A stretch of 64,000 bases of DNA from Acidobacteriota bacterium (GCA_026394055.1 JAPKYZ010000041.1:1-64000); one strand, 5' to 3'. Shown: positions 23,861 to 35,392, counted from the first letter of the stretch. Numbers and translations are program-made. Notes: generated by a model not told the origin, from the letters alone.

Positions 23861-24043
23861 TCAATAGTAGTCAGCGCAGGACATGTAGTAACCGCACTGC
23901 TCACAGAAGAGCTTGCACTTGCGCTCCGCCAGCCGCTTGGAACAGACCGGGCAGTAGAGCATCGGAAGATCTTCCGGCAGTGGTTCAGCAGGCGTGGTCT
24001 GGCCGGGCGGCGTGGCCGGCGAGAGTTCAGCGTGCTGGTTCAT
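23861..24043 (-). CDS. Small zinc-ribbon protein
   Basis: A 60-residue protein: an acidic Pro/Thr-rich N-terminus, then YCPVCSKRLAERKCKLFCEQCGYYMSCADYY. Four cysteines in two CxxC pairs (CPVC, CEQC) plus extra Cys suggest a zinc ribbon. Function unknown. It is divergent from the gamma-glutamyltransferase gene, with only 14 bases between the start codons, and those bases belong to a perfect palindrome. Confidence 0.65.
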   Translation of the reverse strand: MNQHAELSPATPPGQTTPAEPLPEDLPMLYCPVCSKRLAERKCKLFCEQCGYYMSCADYY

Positions 24044-24065
24044 GTCATCATCTTCCCATGATGAC
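24044..24065. promoter_or_regulatory. Perfect inverted repeat between divergent zinc-ribbon and ggt starts
   Basis: GTCATCAT, six bases (CTTCCC), ATGATGAC: 8-base perfect arms. The left arm begins directly at the small gene's start, and the right arm contains both candidate ggt start codons (24058 and 24061). It could be a shared operator, or a translation-control hairpin in the ggt transcript; it could also be partly a by-product of the repeated ATG codons. Confidence 0.35.
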
Positions 24066-25890
24066 GGCGAAACGTTTCACTCTCGCGCTCACACTGCTGA
24101 CCTTCTCACTGGACGCCCAGCAGCGCATGATGGAGCGGCCCATCGGGCACGCGGTCCGGGGCCTCCGTGGCTCCGTGGCCGCCGGTACGGATGAATCAGT
24201 GGATGTCGGCTTGCGGCTCTATCATCAGGGCGGCAATGCGGTGGACGCCGGCATAGCGACGATGTTCGCCTCCGCCATCACGGAGTATTCGACCTTCGGC
24301 TTCGGCGGCGAAGCGCCCATCCTGATCCGCACCAAGACCGGCAAAGTGGTGTCGATCGCAGGCGTCGGCACGATGCCCAAGCTGGCCACCGCGGACTTCT
24401 TCCGCAGCCGCCGTTTGCTGGCGGGCGAGGTGATGAATATTGAGCCCAACGGCCTGCGCGGCTTCGTGCCCGTCGCCGGCCTGATGCCCGCCCTCGTGCC
24501 GGGCATGGTGGACGGCGCGCTGGTGGCGCTGCGCGAGTACGGCACCAAGTCCCTGGCCGATGTCCTGGGCCCGTCCATCGAACTGGCCGAAGGAACACCT
24601 GTCGATGAGATCCGCGCCTCGTCGATCCGCAGCATGCGCCGCTTCGTCGAACTGTGGCCGACAACCAAGGCCGTCTACTATCCCAACGGCCAAGCCCCCC
24701 GCGTCGGCGAGGTCTTTCGCCAGCCCGACCTCGCCCGCACCATGCGCGCCATGGTGGCGGTGGAGCAGGCGGCCTTGAAAGCGGGCAAGAGTCGAGCCGC
24801 AGCGCTTGATGCCGTGCGCGACTTCTTCTATCGCGGCGAAATCGCCCGCAAGATCGGCGACTTCTCCAAGGCCAACGGTGGCTTGCTGCGCTATGAAGAT
24901 CTGGCCGCCTTCCGGGCCGAGATCGAAGAGCCGCTAGCGGTCACCTACCGCGGCACCACCGTCTACAAGTCCGGCTTCTGGACCCAAGGGCCGTCGATGC
25001 TGGAAGCATTGAACCTGCTCGAAGGCGTGGACCTGAAGTCGCTGGGTCACAATTCAGCGGACTACCTGCACCAGGTGATCGAAGCCATGAAGCTCGCTTA
25101 TGCCGACCGCGACACCTACTATGGCGACCCGAAGTTCGCCAAAGTGCCCGGCGACCGGCTGATGTCCAAAGAGTACGCCGCCGAACGCCGCAAGCTGATC
25201 GGCGCGCGCGCCTCGATGCAGTTTCTGCCGGGTGCCATCCAAGGCGTGAAGCTCCGCCATCCGTCGGAAGAAGAGATCGTGCGCGTGCAAATCGACGATG
25301 CCCTGATGGCCAAAGACACCACCTGCATCAACGCCATCGACAAAGACGGCGTGATGTTTTCGGCCACCCCCTCCGGCGGCTGGATTCCTCCCGTCGTGGC
25401 CGGCGACACGGGCATCCCGCTCACCACCCGCGCGCAGAGCTTCCTGCTGGTGCCCGGCCACCCCAATGAGCTGGCGGGCGGCAAGCGGCCCCGCGTGACG
25501 CTGTCACCCACGCTAATCACCCGCGACGGCAAAGCCTACCTTGCCCTCTCCACCCCAGGCGGCGACGTGCAGGATCAGGCGCTGTTGCAGATCATGCTGA
25601 ATGTGGTCGAGTTCGGCATGAACGCCCAGCAAGCCGTCGAAGTGCCCCGCTTCCAAACGCGGCACCTGGTCTCCAGCTTTGACAACCACGCCATGAACCC
25701 CGGCGAACTGCTGCTGGATGAGCGCATCCCGCGCGACATTCTCGCCGACCTCGCCAGCCGCGGCCACAAAGCCCAGCCCGCCTCCCGCTGGAACTCGGGC
25801 GCAGCGCCGGTGCTGGTGAAGGTGCTCACCAACGGCACCATCGAAGCCGGCATCGACCCCTACGCCAGCCGGGCGGCTCGGGCGTGGTGA
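24058..25890 (+). CDS. ggt: Gamma-glutamyltransferase family protein
   Basis: 610 residues from the ATG at 24058 (MMTAKRFTLALTLLTFSLDAQ, a signal peptide); the open frame upstream of this has no protein-like start. The N-terminal part has VDVGLRLYHQGGNAVDAGIATMFA and EYSTFGFGGEAPILI. The self-cleavage region lies near residue 420 with DTTCINAIDKDGVMFSATPSGGW, where a Thr becomes the nucleophile of the small subunit. The C-terminal part has LSTPGGDVQDQALLQIMLNVVEFGMNAQQAVEVPRF. Known enzymes hydrolyse or transfer gamma-glutamyl groups of glutathione and peptides in the periplasm. The active-site sequence (TTC rather than TTH) places it among GGT-like family members, so the substrate may differ. 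Confidence 0.88.
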   Translation: MMTAKRFTLALTLLTFSLDAQQRMMERPIGHAVRGLRGSVAAGTDESVDVGLRLYHQGGNAVDAGIATMFASAITEYSTFGFGGEAPILIRTKTGKVVSIAGVGTMPKLATADFFRSRRLLAGEVMNIEPNGLRGFVPVAGLMPALVPGMVDGALVALREYGTKSLADVLGPSIELAEGTPVDEIRASSIRSMRRFVELWPTTKAVYYPNGQAPRVGEVFRQPDLARTMRAMVAVEQAALKAGKSRAAALDAVRDFFYRGEIARKIGDFSKANGGLLRYEDLAAFRAEIEEPLAVTYRGTTVYKSGFWTQGPSMLEALNLLEGVDLKSLGHNSADYLHQVIEAMKLAYADRDTYYGDPKFAKVPGDRLMSKEYAAERRKLIGARASMQFLPGAIQGVKLRHPSEEEIVRVQIDDALMAKDTTCINAIDKDGVMFSATPSGGWIPPVVAGDTGIPLTTRAQSFLLVPGHPNELAGGKRPRVTLSPTLITRDGKAYLALSTPGGDVQDQALLQIMLNVVEFGMNAQQAVEVPRFQTRHLVSSFDNHAMNPGELLLDERIPRDILADLASRGHKAQPASRWNSGAAPVLVKVLTNGTIEAGIDPYASRAARAW

Positions 25891-25893
25891 ATT

Positions 25894-26049
25894 ATGGAGG
25901 ACCCCCAAGTGACCTTGGAGATTGCCATCCTTCCTGAGCGGATCGAAGACCTCGAAGATGCCCGCGAGCTCGACGCAGCGATCCTTAGGAATGATGACCG
26001 ACCACCGATCCCATGGGACGAAGCCAAGCGCGATCTCGGCTTGGCCTAA
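25894..26049 (+). CDS. Antitoxin-like remnant (Phd/YefM-type C-terminus), 51 residues
   Basis: A small frame starting three bases after the ggt stop. It translates to MEDPQVTLEIAILPERIEDL, then EDARELDAAIL, and ends IPWDEAKRDLGLA. The final stretch matches the toxin-binding tail of many Phd/YefM antitoxins (IPW-E-x-x-K-x-x-L-G-L). The N-terminal DNA-binding half is missing and no matching toxin is next to it. It is therefore a degenerate antitoxin or a small independent protein. It meets the convergent hicB end with a four-base overlap. Confidence 0.5.
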   Translation: MEDPQVTLEIAILPERIEDLEDARELDAAILRNDDRPPIPWDEAKRDLGLA

Positions 26050-26477
26050 GCCGCCTTCTCCACTACAACCCTGAGCTGGAAACCCAGCGCTGCGTAGGCC
26101 GCTTCAATCTGCTCCATGCGCGAGGCGTGGCGCAGGTCGAACAAGCGGTCCACGTTCCCTTTGGCAATGCCCATGCGGCGAGCCAGATCCACTTTCCTCA
26201 GACCGCTGGCACGCAAGGCGCAGTAGAGTTCAACCTTGGCCGCTTCCAGCACGGGCAGGGCGATCAAGCGGTAACGCGCCCCGCGAATCACCTTGCCAGG
26301 CAGTACCTCCTCGCCCCGCTTCATCCGGTCATGGAGAAGGGTGCGCAGGAGGTCCAGCGCCATCGCCCGGCCTTCCTCTTCCGTGTCGCCTTGGCTGTAG
26401 CCGCCCAAGCCCGGGAAGCTGATGACGAAGCCACCATCGATCAAGTCCGGTTCGAATAATGCTTGGTAAACCAACAT
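26046..26477 (-). CDS. hicB: HicB family antitoxin with C-terminal helix-turn-helix
   Basis: A 143-residue protein. Residues 1-50 form the degenerate RNase-H-like HicB domain (YQALFEPDLIDGGFVISFPGLGGYSQGDTEEEGRAMALDLL). Residues about 85-130 form a Cro/XRE-type helix-turn-helix (KVDLARRMGIAKGNVDRLFDLRHASRMEQIEAAYAALG). It neutralises HicA and should repress the operon through the palindrome at 26688-26705. It starts directly after the hicA stop. Confidence 0.9.
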   Translation of the reverse strand: MLVYQALFEPDLIDGGFVISFPGLGGYSQGDTEEEGRAMALDLLRTLLHDRMKRGEEVLPGKVIRGARYRLIALPVLEAAKVELYCALRASGLRKVDLARRMGIAKGNVDRLFDLRHASRMEQIEAAYAALGFQLRVVVEKAA

Positions 26478-26678
26478 CTATTTCCGTTCCTTCGTCCACG
26501 CGTCGAACAGGTCAAGCTCCTTCAGTATGCCCATCGCAGTACCCGTCTTGAGCTCGGCGGACGGGTGCCGGGGAACGGCAACTCTTCGCTCACCTCGAAC
26601 GGCCAGCAAATGCCTAGTGCCCTGCTCGAATCGGACCCCGTTCTTGCGAAGCCATCGCACTAGCTCAGCCGTCCTCAC
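26478..26678 (-). CDS. hicA: HicA family mRNA-interferase toxin
   Basis: A 66-residue protein from the GTG at 26678: VRTAELVRWLRKNGVRFEQG, then TRHLLAVRGERRVAVPRH and TGTAMGILKELDLFDAW. This is the double-stranded RNA-binding-like HicA fold with the catalytic His in G-(T/S)-R-H. The GTG start is preferred over the ATG at 26723 because it gives the normal HicA length, is preceded by TACTCT plus six bases, and leaves the palindrome outside the coding region. HicA cleaves mRNA and tmRNA; toxin-first order before hicB is the common arrangement. Confidence 0.85.
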   Translation of the reverse strand: MRTAELVRWLRKNGVRFEQGTRHLLAVRGERRVAVPRHPSAELKTGTAMGILKELDLFDAWTKERK

Positions 26679-26690
26679 GTCTCCAGAGTA
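26676..26690 (-). promoter_or_regulatory. Putative leaderless promoter of hicA
   Basis: On the minus strand TACTCT, six bases (GGAGAC), then GTG at 26678. The spacer includes GGAG, but a site that close (two bases) to the GTG is poorly placed for ribosome binding. Confidence 0.45.
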
Positions 26691-26705
26691 CTCAGTTCTG
26701 AGTAC
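26688..26705. promoter_or_regulatory. Perfect palindrome at the hicAB promoter, candidate HicB operator
   Basis: GTACTCAG-TT-CTGAGTAC: 8-base perfect arms around two bases. On the minus strand it covers the start of the -10 box (TACTCT, 26690-26685) and lies ten bases upstream of the hicA GTG. HicB proteins with helix-turn-helix domains bind such palindromes and shut off the operon (inference for this pair). Confidence 0.6.
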
Positions 26706-26760
26706 CGGCGCAAGCCCTACCATGGCAGCCTACTGTGGCGCGGCCACACCCCCCCGGTGC

Positions 26761-27738
26761 ATGATGACAGTGACGCCCCAACTTCAAGTGACCAATCTCT
26801 CCCTCTTCGCCCCCGAACCTCCCTCACTCGCCGCGCAGCTTCAGCCGCGCCTGGCGGAGTTGGCCCAGCAGCAGATCTATCTGGGCACCAGCAGCTGGAA
26901 GTATGAGGGGTGGCTGGGGAGCGTCTATTCGCCGGACCGGTATCTGACGCGCGGCAAAGTCTCGAAGAAGAAGTTCGACGATGAATGTCTGGCCGAGTAT
27001 GCCGAGACGTTCCCGGTGGTTTGTGGCGATTTCTCGTTCTACCAGTTCCCTTCTCAGGCCTACTGGCAGCGCCTCTTCACGTCCACACCGCCGTCGCTGC
27101 GGTTCGCCTTTAAGGTGCCGGAAGAGATCACCGTCGAGACGTGGCCCCGGCATGAGCGTTATGGCGCGCGGGGCGGCAGCCCGAACGAGACTTTCCTCAG
27201 TGCCCACGTCTTCACTCAGCTGTTTGCCCAGGCTTTGCAGCCCTATCGCGGCCGCGTCGCGACGTTGATCTTTGAGTTCGGCGCGTTCGCCAAGCTGCGC
27301 CGGGAGGAGTTTCAGGAGCGGCTCCGGCGCTTTCTGCAGGCTCTTCCGCCGGACTTTCGGTATGCCGTCGAAGTCCGCAACCCGGAGTTCCTCGGCTCAG
27401 ATTACTTTGGCTTGCTGGGTGAACAACGCGTCGCGCACGTCTTCAATTCCTGGACGCGCATGCCGGATCTCAGCACCCAGATCCGTTTGCCCGGGGCCTA
27501 CTCGACGGACTTTACCGTGGTGCGAGCCTTGCTAAAGCCAGGCCGCCCGTATGAGCAGGCGGTGGAGAAGTTTTCGCCGTATGAGCGCGTCCAGGAGCCC
27601 TACCCGGAAGGCCGCGCCGCGCTCCGCGAGATCATCCAGCACGCCCGGCGGGAGCAACGCCCCAGCTACATCTTTGTCAACAACCGTTTTGAAGGGAACG
27701 CACCGGGCACGATGCTGGCGGTGACGGAACCAGCGTGA
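26761..27738 (+). CDS. DUF72 domain protein
   Basis: 325 residues from the ATG at 26761 (a second ATG follows at once; an upstream ATG at 26722 would add 13 residues of unlikely composition). The DUF72 TIM-barrel-like core is clear: QIYLGTSSWKYEGWLGSVYSP near residue 37, FSFYQFPSQAYWQRLF, RFAFKVPEEIT, YAVEVRNPEFL, and NNRFEGNAPGT near the end. The biochemical function of DUF72 is not established. No Shine-Dalgarno sequence is visible. The N-terminal 35 residues are a variable extension. Confidence 0.82.
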   Translation: MMTVTPQLQVTNLSLFAPEPPSLAAQLQPRLAELAQQQIYLGTSSWKYEGWLGSVYSPDRYLTRGKVSKKKFDDECLAEYAETFPVVCGDFSFYQFPSQAYWQRLFTSTPPSLRFAFKVPEEITVETWPRHERYGARGGSPNETFLSAHVFTQLFAQALQPYRGRVATLIFEFGAFAKLRREEFQERLRRFLQALPPDFRYAVEVRNPEFLGSDYFGLLGEQRVAHVFNSWTRMPDLSTQIRLPGAYSTDFTVVRALLKPGRPYEQAVEKFSPYERVQEPYPEGRAALREIIQHARREQRPSYIFVNNRFEGNAPGTMLAVTEPA

Positions 27739-27754
27739 TCCGTTCGGCCTGAAG

Positions 27755-30838
<3,084 letters not shown>

Positions 30839-31004
30839 CGGCAGGCCACAGGAGCCGCCGACCGCATCGGGCAAGGGGCCGGATGAAGGGAGCAGCGTCT
30901 CAAAAGGGAGTATCGTCGGATACCCGTTAAAGCTTGATGTCCGATTTCGATTGAGAACGAAACAATACGGTCAGGATCAGGCCCCTTGCGGGGGCCGCCA
31001 GCAG

Positions 31005-32012
31005 CTACGCCAAAGCGGCAATGATAGCGTCCGTGAACTGCTCAGTGGACGCGGTGCCGCCCACGTCGCCCGTCAGCGTTTTGCCTTCGGCGTACACCTT
31101 CTCAATGGCGGCTTGCAACCGCTCCGCCGCCGCTACTTCGCGCAGATGGCGCAGCATCATCACGGAGCTGGCGATCAAGGCGGTGGGGTTGGCCAACCCA
31201 CGGCCCGCGATATCCGGCGCTGAACCGTGCACCGCCTCAAACACGGCGATCTCTTCGCCCATGTTCGCGCCGGGCACAATGCCCAAACCACCCACCAGGC
31301 CCGCCGCCAGATCGCTGACGATGTCGCCATAGAGATTCGGCAGCAGCAGCACGTCAAACGTTTCCGGCCGCATCACCAGCTGCATGGAGGCGTTGTCGAC
31401 AATCATCTCTTCGTAGGTCACTTCCGGATGCTTGGCCGCCACTTCGCGGCAGCAACGCAGAAACAGGCCATCGGAGAGCTTCATGATGTTCGCCTTGTGG
31501 ACCGCGGTCACCTTGTGGCGATGGTTGGCTTTGGCGTACTCAAAGGCGTAGTTGGCGATACGGATGGAGGCGTAGCGCGTGATGATTTTCAGCGACTGCG
31601 CCACGTCCTTCACCACTTCATGCTCCAGGCCGGAATAGAGGTCTTCGGTGTTCTCGCGGAAGATCACCATATCGATCGGCAGATCCATGTAGCGCGTCTT
31701 CAAGCCCGGCAGGCGCTTCACCGGACGCACGTTGGCAAACAGATCCAGCTTCTTGCGCAGGGAGACGTTGACGCTCTTGAAGCCGCCGGCGATCGGGGTC
31801 GTGACGGGGCCCTTCAGTGCCACCTTGTCGCGGCGAATCGATTCGAGCACGCTCTCGGGCAGCTCCGTACCCACCTTCGCCATCACGGCCGCCGACAGCT
31901 CCACCGGATGCCACTCGATCTTCACGCCCGTCGCATCCACGGCCCGCTGCGCCGCCGCGGCAACCTCCGGCCCAATGCCGTCGCCCGCAATCAAAGTTAC
32001 TGGATATGCCAT
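31005..32012 (-). CDS. NAD(P)-dependent isocitrate dehydrogenase-type decarboxylating dehydrogenase
   Basis: The start is set at 32012 (MAYPVTLIAGDGIGPEVAAA); the 38 codons upstream have no such features. 335 residues. Motifs of the isocitrate/isopropylmalate dehydrogenase family: GDGIGPEV (11-18), SVNVSLRKKLDLFANVRP (substrate binding), FRENTEDLYSGLEHEV, KANIMKLSDGLF, NLYGDIVSDLAAGLVGGLG, EAVHGSAPDIAGRGLANPTALI. The ENTEDLYSG-EH form is characteristic of the NAD-linked isocitrate dehydrogenase type rather than isopropylmalate dehydrogenase. It would make 2-oxoglutarate in the TCA cycle. It is divergent from purH with 114 bases between starts. Confidence 0.87.
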   Translation of the reverse strand: MAYPVTLIAGDGIGPEVAAAAQRAVDATGVKIEWHPVELSAAVMAKVGTELPESVLESIRRDKVALKGPVTTPIAGGFKSVNVSLRKKLDLFANVRPVKRLPGLKTRYMDLPIDMVIFRENTEDLYSGLEHEVVKDVAQSLKIITRYASIRIANYAFEYAKANHRHKVTAVHKANIMKLSDGLFLRCCREVAAKHPEVTYEEMIVDNASMQLVMRPETFDVLLLPNLYGDIVSDLAAGLVGGLGIVPGANMGEEIAVFEAVHGSAPDIAGRGLANPTALIASSVMMLRHLREVAAAERLQAAIEKVYAEGKTLTGDVGGTASTEQFTDAIIAALA

Positions 32013-32126
32013 CGTCTTTATTGTCCCACCGCCGCTCCGGGCGTGCTCAACAAATGGTTGACGGCCCACCGGCGGAGAAGCTAGGCAGATCGCGGCCGGG
32101 CATGGGAAACTGGAAGTTCCCCACAC

Positions 32127-33653
32127 ATGGCTCGCATTAAACGTGTTCTCCTTAGCGTTACCGACAAAGCCGGCATCGCTGTTTTCGCTCGCGGCTTAGC
32201 AAAACTAGGCTGCGAACTCATCTCCACCGGCGGCACGGCCAAGCTGCTGCGCGAAGAAGGCCTCACCGTGAAGGATGTGGCCGAGGTGACGGGCTTTCCG
32301 GAAATGCTCGATGGCCGGGTGAAGACGCTGCATCCGATGATCGCCGGCGGCATGCTGGCCATCCGCTCGAATGATGAGCACATGGCCGCGCTGGCCGCCC
32401 ATGGCATCCCCACCATCGACATGGTGGTGGTGAACCTCTACGCCTTTGAGAAAGTGGCCGCCCGCCCCGATGTGCCGCTGCATGAGCTGATCGAGAACAT
32501 CGACATCGGCGGCCCCACCATGATCCGCGCCGCCGCCAAGAACTATCAGGACGTGGCGGTCGTGACCGCACCGGTGGACTACCGCGCCGTCTACGAGGAG
32601 CTGCTGCGCAACGATTGCACGCTGTCGGCAGAAACGCACTGGCGCTTAGCGCGGCAGGCGTTCGCGGTGACGGCGGCCTATGATCGCGCCATCACCAACA
32701 AACTGGCGACGCTGGAACCAGCCGAGAAGCCGACGCTGGATGTGCGCATTCCGCTGAAACAGACGCTGCGTTATGGCGAGAATCCGCACCAGGCCGCCGC
32801 GCTGTTTTCGACCAGTGAATCAGGCATCGCCGGCGCCTTCCAGGTGCAGGGCAAGGAGCTGAGCTACAACAACCTGGTCGACCTCGACGCCGCCTGGCAG
32901 TTGATTCTCGAATTCGATGAGCCCGCCGCCGCCATCATCAAGCACACCAACCCGTGCGGTTGCGCCACGGGCGAGACACTCAGCGAGGCCTACCAGAAGG
33001 CCTTTGCGGCGGACCCGATCTCCGCCTTTGGGGGCGTGCTGGCCTTCAACCGCATCATCGACAAGGCCACCGCCGAGGCGATTACGCAGACCTTTATCGA
33101 AGCCATCGCCGCCCCGGGCTTTAGCGAAGAGGCGATGGACCTGTTTGTGATGAAGAAGAATCTGCGGCTGCTGCGTGTGCTCCGCATGCGGCCCGATGAG
33201 CCGGTGGTGAAGTCGATCTCCGGCGGCTATCTGGTGCAGAGCGCCGACAGCCACCGCATCAAGCAGAGTGACTGCCAGGTGGTGTCGAAACGTCAACCCA
33301 CCGAAGCGGAATGGAAGGCGCTGCTGTTTGGCTGGCGCGTGGTGAAGCACGTGAAGTCGAACGCCATCGTCTACGCCAAGGATGGCCAGCTGATCGCCGC
33401 CGGTGCGGGCCAGATGTCGCGCGTCGATAGCGTCAAGTTCGGCGCCAGCAAGGCCGTCCTGCCGCTGGCCGGAGCCGTGGTCGCTTCCGACGCCTTCTTT
33501 CCCTTCCCCGATGGTGTGGAGCAAGCGGCGCAGCACGGCATCACGGCCGTGATCCAGCCGGGCGGGTCAGTAAAGGACGCCGATGTGATCGCCGCTGCGG
33601 ACCGGTTGGACCTGGCCATGGTCACGACCGGCGTCCGCCACTTCCGGCACTAA
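32127..33653 (+). CDS. purH: Bifunctional AICAR formyltransferase / IMP cyclohydrolase
   Basis: A 508-residue protein of full PurH length. The N-terminal MGS-like IMP cyclohydrolase domain (about 1-145) has LLSVTDKAGI, ELISTGGTAKLL, EMLDGRVKTLHP and NIDIGGPTMIRAAAKN. The C-terminal AICAR formyltransferase domain has RYGENPHQAAAL, YNNLVDLDAAW, IIKHTNPCGCA, DPISAFGG, and the end GMS-like AGQMSRVDSV...DAFFPFPDG. It catalyses the last two steps of IMP synthesis in the cytoplasm. A strong hairpin follows at 33684-33716. Confidence 0.97.
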   Translation: MARIKRVLLSVTDKAGIAVFARGLAKLGCELISTGGTAKLLREEGLTVKDVAEVTGFPEMLDGRVKTLHPMIAGGMLAIRSNDEHMAALAAHGIPTIDMVVVNLYAFEKVAARPDVPLHELIENIDIGGPTMIRAAAKNYQDVAVVTAPVDYRAVYEELLRNDCTLSAETHWRLARQAFAVTAAYDRAITNKLATLEPAEKPTLDVRIPLKQTLRYGENPHQAAALFSTSESGIAGAFQVQGKELSYNNLVDLDAAWQLILEFDEPAAAIIKHTNPCGCATGETLSEAYQKAFAADPISAFGGVLAFNRIIDKATAEAITQTFIEAIAAPGFSEEAMDLFVMKKNLRLLRVLRMRPDEPVVKSISGGYLVQSADSHRIKQSDCQVVSKRQPTEAEWKALLFGWRVVKHVKSNAIVYAKDGQLIAAGAGQMSRVDSVKFGASKAVLPLAGAVVASDAFFPFPDGVEQAAQHGITAVIQPGGSVKDADVIAAADRLDLAMVTTGVRHFRH

Positions 33654-33683
33654 CCGCTGGCTCCACCGGGGCCCAGAAACACA

Positions 33684-33716
33684 ATTGCCCGCCCGAGCCG
33701 AAGCTGGGCGGGCAAT
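33684..33716. terminator. Hairpin between convergent purH and PstS-like genes
   Basis: ATTGCCCGCCC, 11 bases, GGGCGGGCAAT: perfect 11-base arms between two convergent genes (stops at 33653 and 33748). The flanks are only moderately T-rich, so it may act as a bidirectional terminator or as a 3'-end-stabilising hairpin. Confidence 0.6.
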
Positions 33717-33747
33717 CACTCTTAAGTTCGCGGACTAACTTCGCCGC

Positions 33748-34176
33748 TTACTTCACGGCCAGGGTCTTGACACCGGCCGTGGCTGCGCCGGCGCTGACAT
33801 AGCCGATGGCGCCCTTGGTCTTGGCGACATAAGCGACCACTTCCGAATCGCCCGGCAACGTCTTGGGCATGGCGGCTTTGCCGGTAAAGACCAAGCTGCG
33901 GTAGTAGTTCTGGAGACCGTTGTCGGTCTTGCCGAGATACTCCTTCAGGAAGGCCTCGTGGGCCGGACCGGATTTCTCCAGAACCGGTTCCACGTGGCTG
34001 TTGTCGGCCAGGGCGGACTTGCTCGACAGAAATACGTCCTTCAGCTCGTTCATCGAGACACTGGAGGTGCCCACGCTGGGGTTGGCGATGATCTTGACGT
34101 CCGACGCATAGGCGGCGGCTCCGGTGCTGAGCAAGGCCAGCGCCACCGCCGGAATCAAAGTGTGTAATGTTCTCAT
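33748..34176 (-). CDS. Small PstS-like periplasmic substrate-binding protein
   Basis: A 142-residue protein with a signal peptide (MRTLHTLIPAVALALLSTGAAAYA). The body is a single-lobe-sized piece of the phosphate-binding protein family: VKIIANPSVGTSSVSMNELKDVFL, HEAFLKEYLGKTDNGLQNYYRSLVFTGKA, and DSEVVAYVAKTKGAIGYVSAGAA. Full PstS proteins are about 300 residues, so this belongs to the short PstS-like group often paired with porins. It follows the porin-like gene by 31 bases and is probably co-transcribed. Ligand unknown; phosphate is only suggested by homology. Confidence 0.78.
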   Translation of the reverse strand: MRTLHTLIPAVALALLSTGAAAYASDVKIIANPSVGTSSVSMNELKDVFLSSKSALADNSHVEPVLEKSGPAHEAFLKEYLGKTDNGLQNYYRSLVFTGKAAMPKTLPGDSEVVAYVAKTKGAIGYVSAGAATAGVKTLAVK

Positions 34177-34207
34177 GGTTTGTCTCTTCCTGCGGCCAGG
34201 GACAGGC

Positions 34208-35392
34208 TTAGAAGCTCACCCCGGTGCGGACGACCAAGAGATTGCTGGTGGGTTGGAGACCCTGCGGGTTCGCGCCCGTGTAGAAGCCGCGGGTGGCGGC
34301 GGGAGAGGTGGGCGCACCGTCGAAGAAGTGGCCTTCCACCTTCATGTACCAGCGGTTGGTCATCTCAACCCGGCCGGCGATGACGTTGTCGTACAAGTGC
34401 GCCGCAGCCGGGCTGGTGTCCTTACGAGTATCGACATAGTAGACCGAGCGGTAGGCGCCAAATTCCAGGCGCTTGTGCACACGGTAAGTACCGGCGACAT
34501 ACCAGGAGCGCGTATCCACAATCGACTTAAAGGGCGAAGCCGTCAGAAACAGGGTAGAATCCCGAGTGTTGCGGCGATACTCGGTGTCGATCTTGAAGGC
34601 CTTGAAGGTGTACTGGCCGTAGTATTGCATCGCGTTGTCAGCCACGGTGTACTGGTTGTAAGGAGCCGCCACGCCGCTGCGAAGGATGGTGCCGCGGCCG
34701 TCGATGTCCTGGTTGCGGTAGGAGGTGCCAAACACGGCGCCGAAGTTCGTGGTCAGGCGGAGGTCGCCGCCCACCTGCAAGCCGCCGAGGTAGTCGAAGG
34801 TAACGTTGCTCGACTTGAAAGCGTATTCGTAACCCAGGGTACGGTCCTGCGGCCGGAGGCCGGCGTAGCCGGTGTAGGAGAACGTACCCAGGCGCCCCGC
34901 CTTGAGGTCACCGAAGATATCGCCGCCGGTGTGCGCGATGCTCGCGCTACGCCAGTCCACGGGATACATTGACTGCGGCAACAGGGCGAAGGTGTGCAGG
35001 AAGTCCATGTCCTGGGTGTCGTTGTAGAGACCCATGACGGTCTTCACTTTGCCGCCCTTGATACCAAACCAGCTCTTGAAGCGATAAGAGCCATAGGCCC
35101 AGTCAACCGTCGGACGCCAGTTACCAAACTCACCAACATTGCGCATGTAGAACTGGGCGCCCACGCGGAACTTGTCCGTAACCTGGGTGGAGACGTTCGC
35201 GCCGCCATCGGTAAAGGCAAAGCTGCCTTTGCTGGTGGGCAAAGTCATGTAGTTGTTCACGTTGGAATACATGAACCCTTGCGACGCAAAGCTATGGACT
35301 TGCAATTGCCGGTCGGCAATTTTGAAATCAAACTGGGCGAACAATAAGCCCGGCACAAGGGCCAGGGCCGCGGCGGTCAACAATTTTCTCAT
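34208..35392 (-). CDS. Porin-like outer-membrane beta-barrel protein
   Basis: The start is taken as the ATG at 35392 (MRKLLTAAALALVPGLLFAQ, a signal peptide ending in FAQ); GAGG lies 11 bases upstream. 394 residues with alternating strands rich in aromatic residues (SFASQGFMYSNVNNYM; DKFRVGAQFYMRNVG; SWYVAGTYRVHKRLEFGAYRSVYYV) and a C-terminal NLLVVRTGVSF ending in Phe, the outer-membrane insertion signal. Probably a substrate channel that works with the PstS-like protein encoded next. Confidence 0.8.
   Translation of the reverse strand: MRKLLTAAALALVPGLLFAQFDFKIADRQLQVHSFASQGFMYSNVNNYMTLPTSKGSFAFTDGGANVSTQVTDKFRVGAQFYMRNVGEFGNWRPTVDWAYGSYRFKSWFGIKGGKVKTVMGLYNDTQDMDFLHTFALLPQSMYPVDWRSASIAHTGGDIFGDLKAGRLGTFSYTGYAGLRPQDRTLGYEYAFKSSNVTFDYLGGLQVGGDLRLTTNFGAVFGTSYRNQDIDGRGTILRSGVAAPYNQYTVADNAMQYYGQYTFKAFKIDTEYRRNTRDSTLFLTASPFKSIVDTRSWYVAGTYRVHKRLEFGAYRSVYYVDTRKDTSPAAAHLYDNVIAGRVEMTNRWYMKVEGHFFDGAPTSPAATRGFYTGANPQGLQPTSNLLVVRTGVSF

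Noticed and set aside
26679-26723. Upstream ATG for hicA
   Set aside because: The added residues are not HicA-like and would place the operator palindrome inside the gene.
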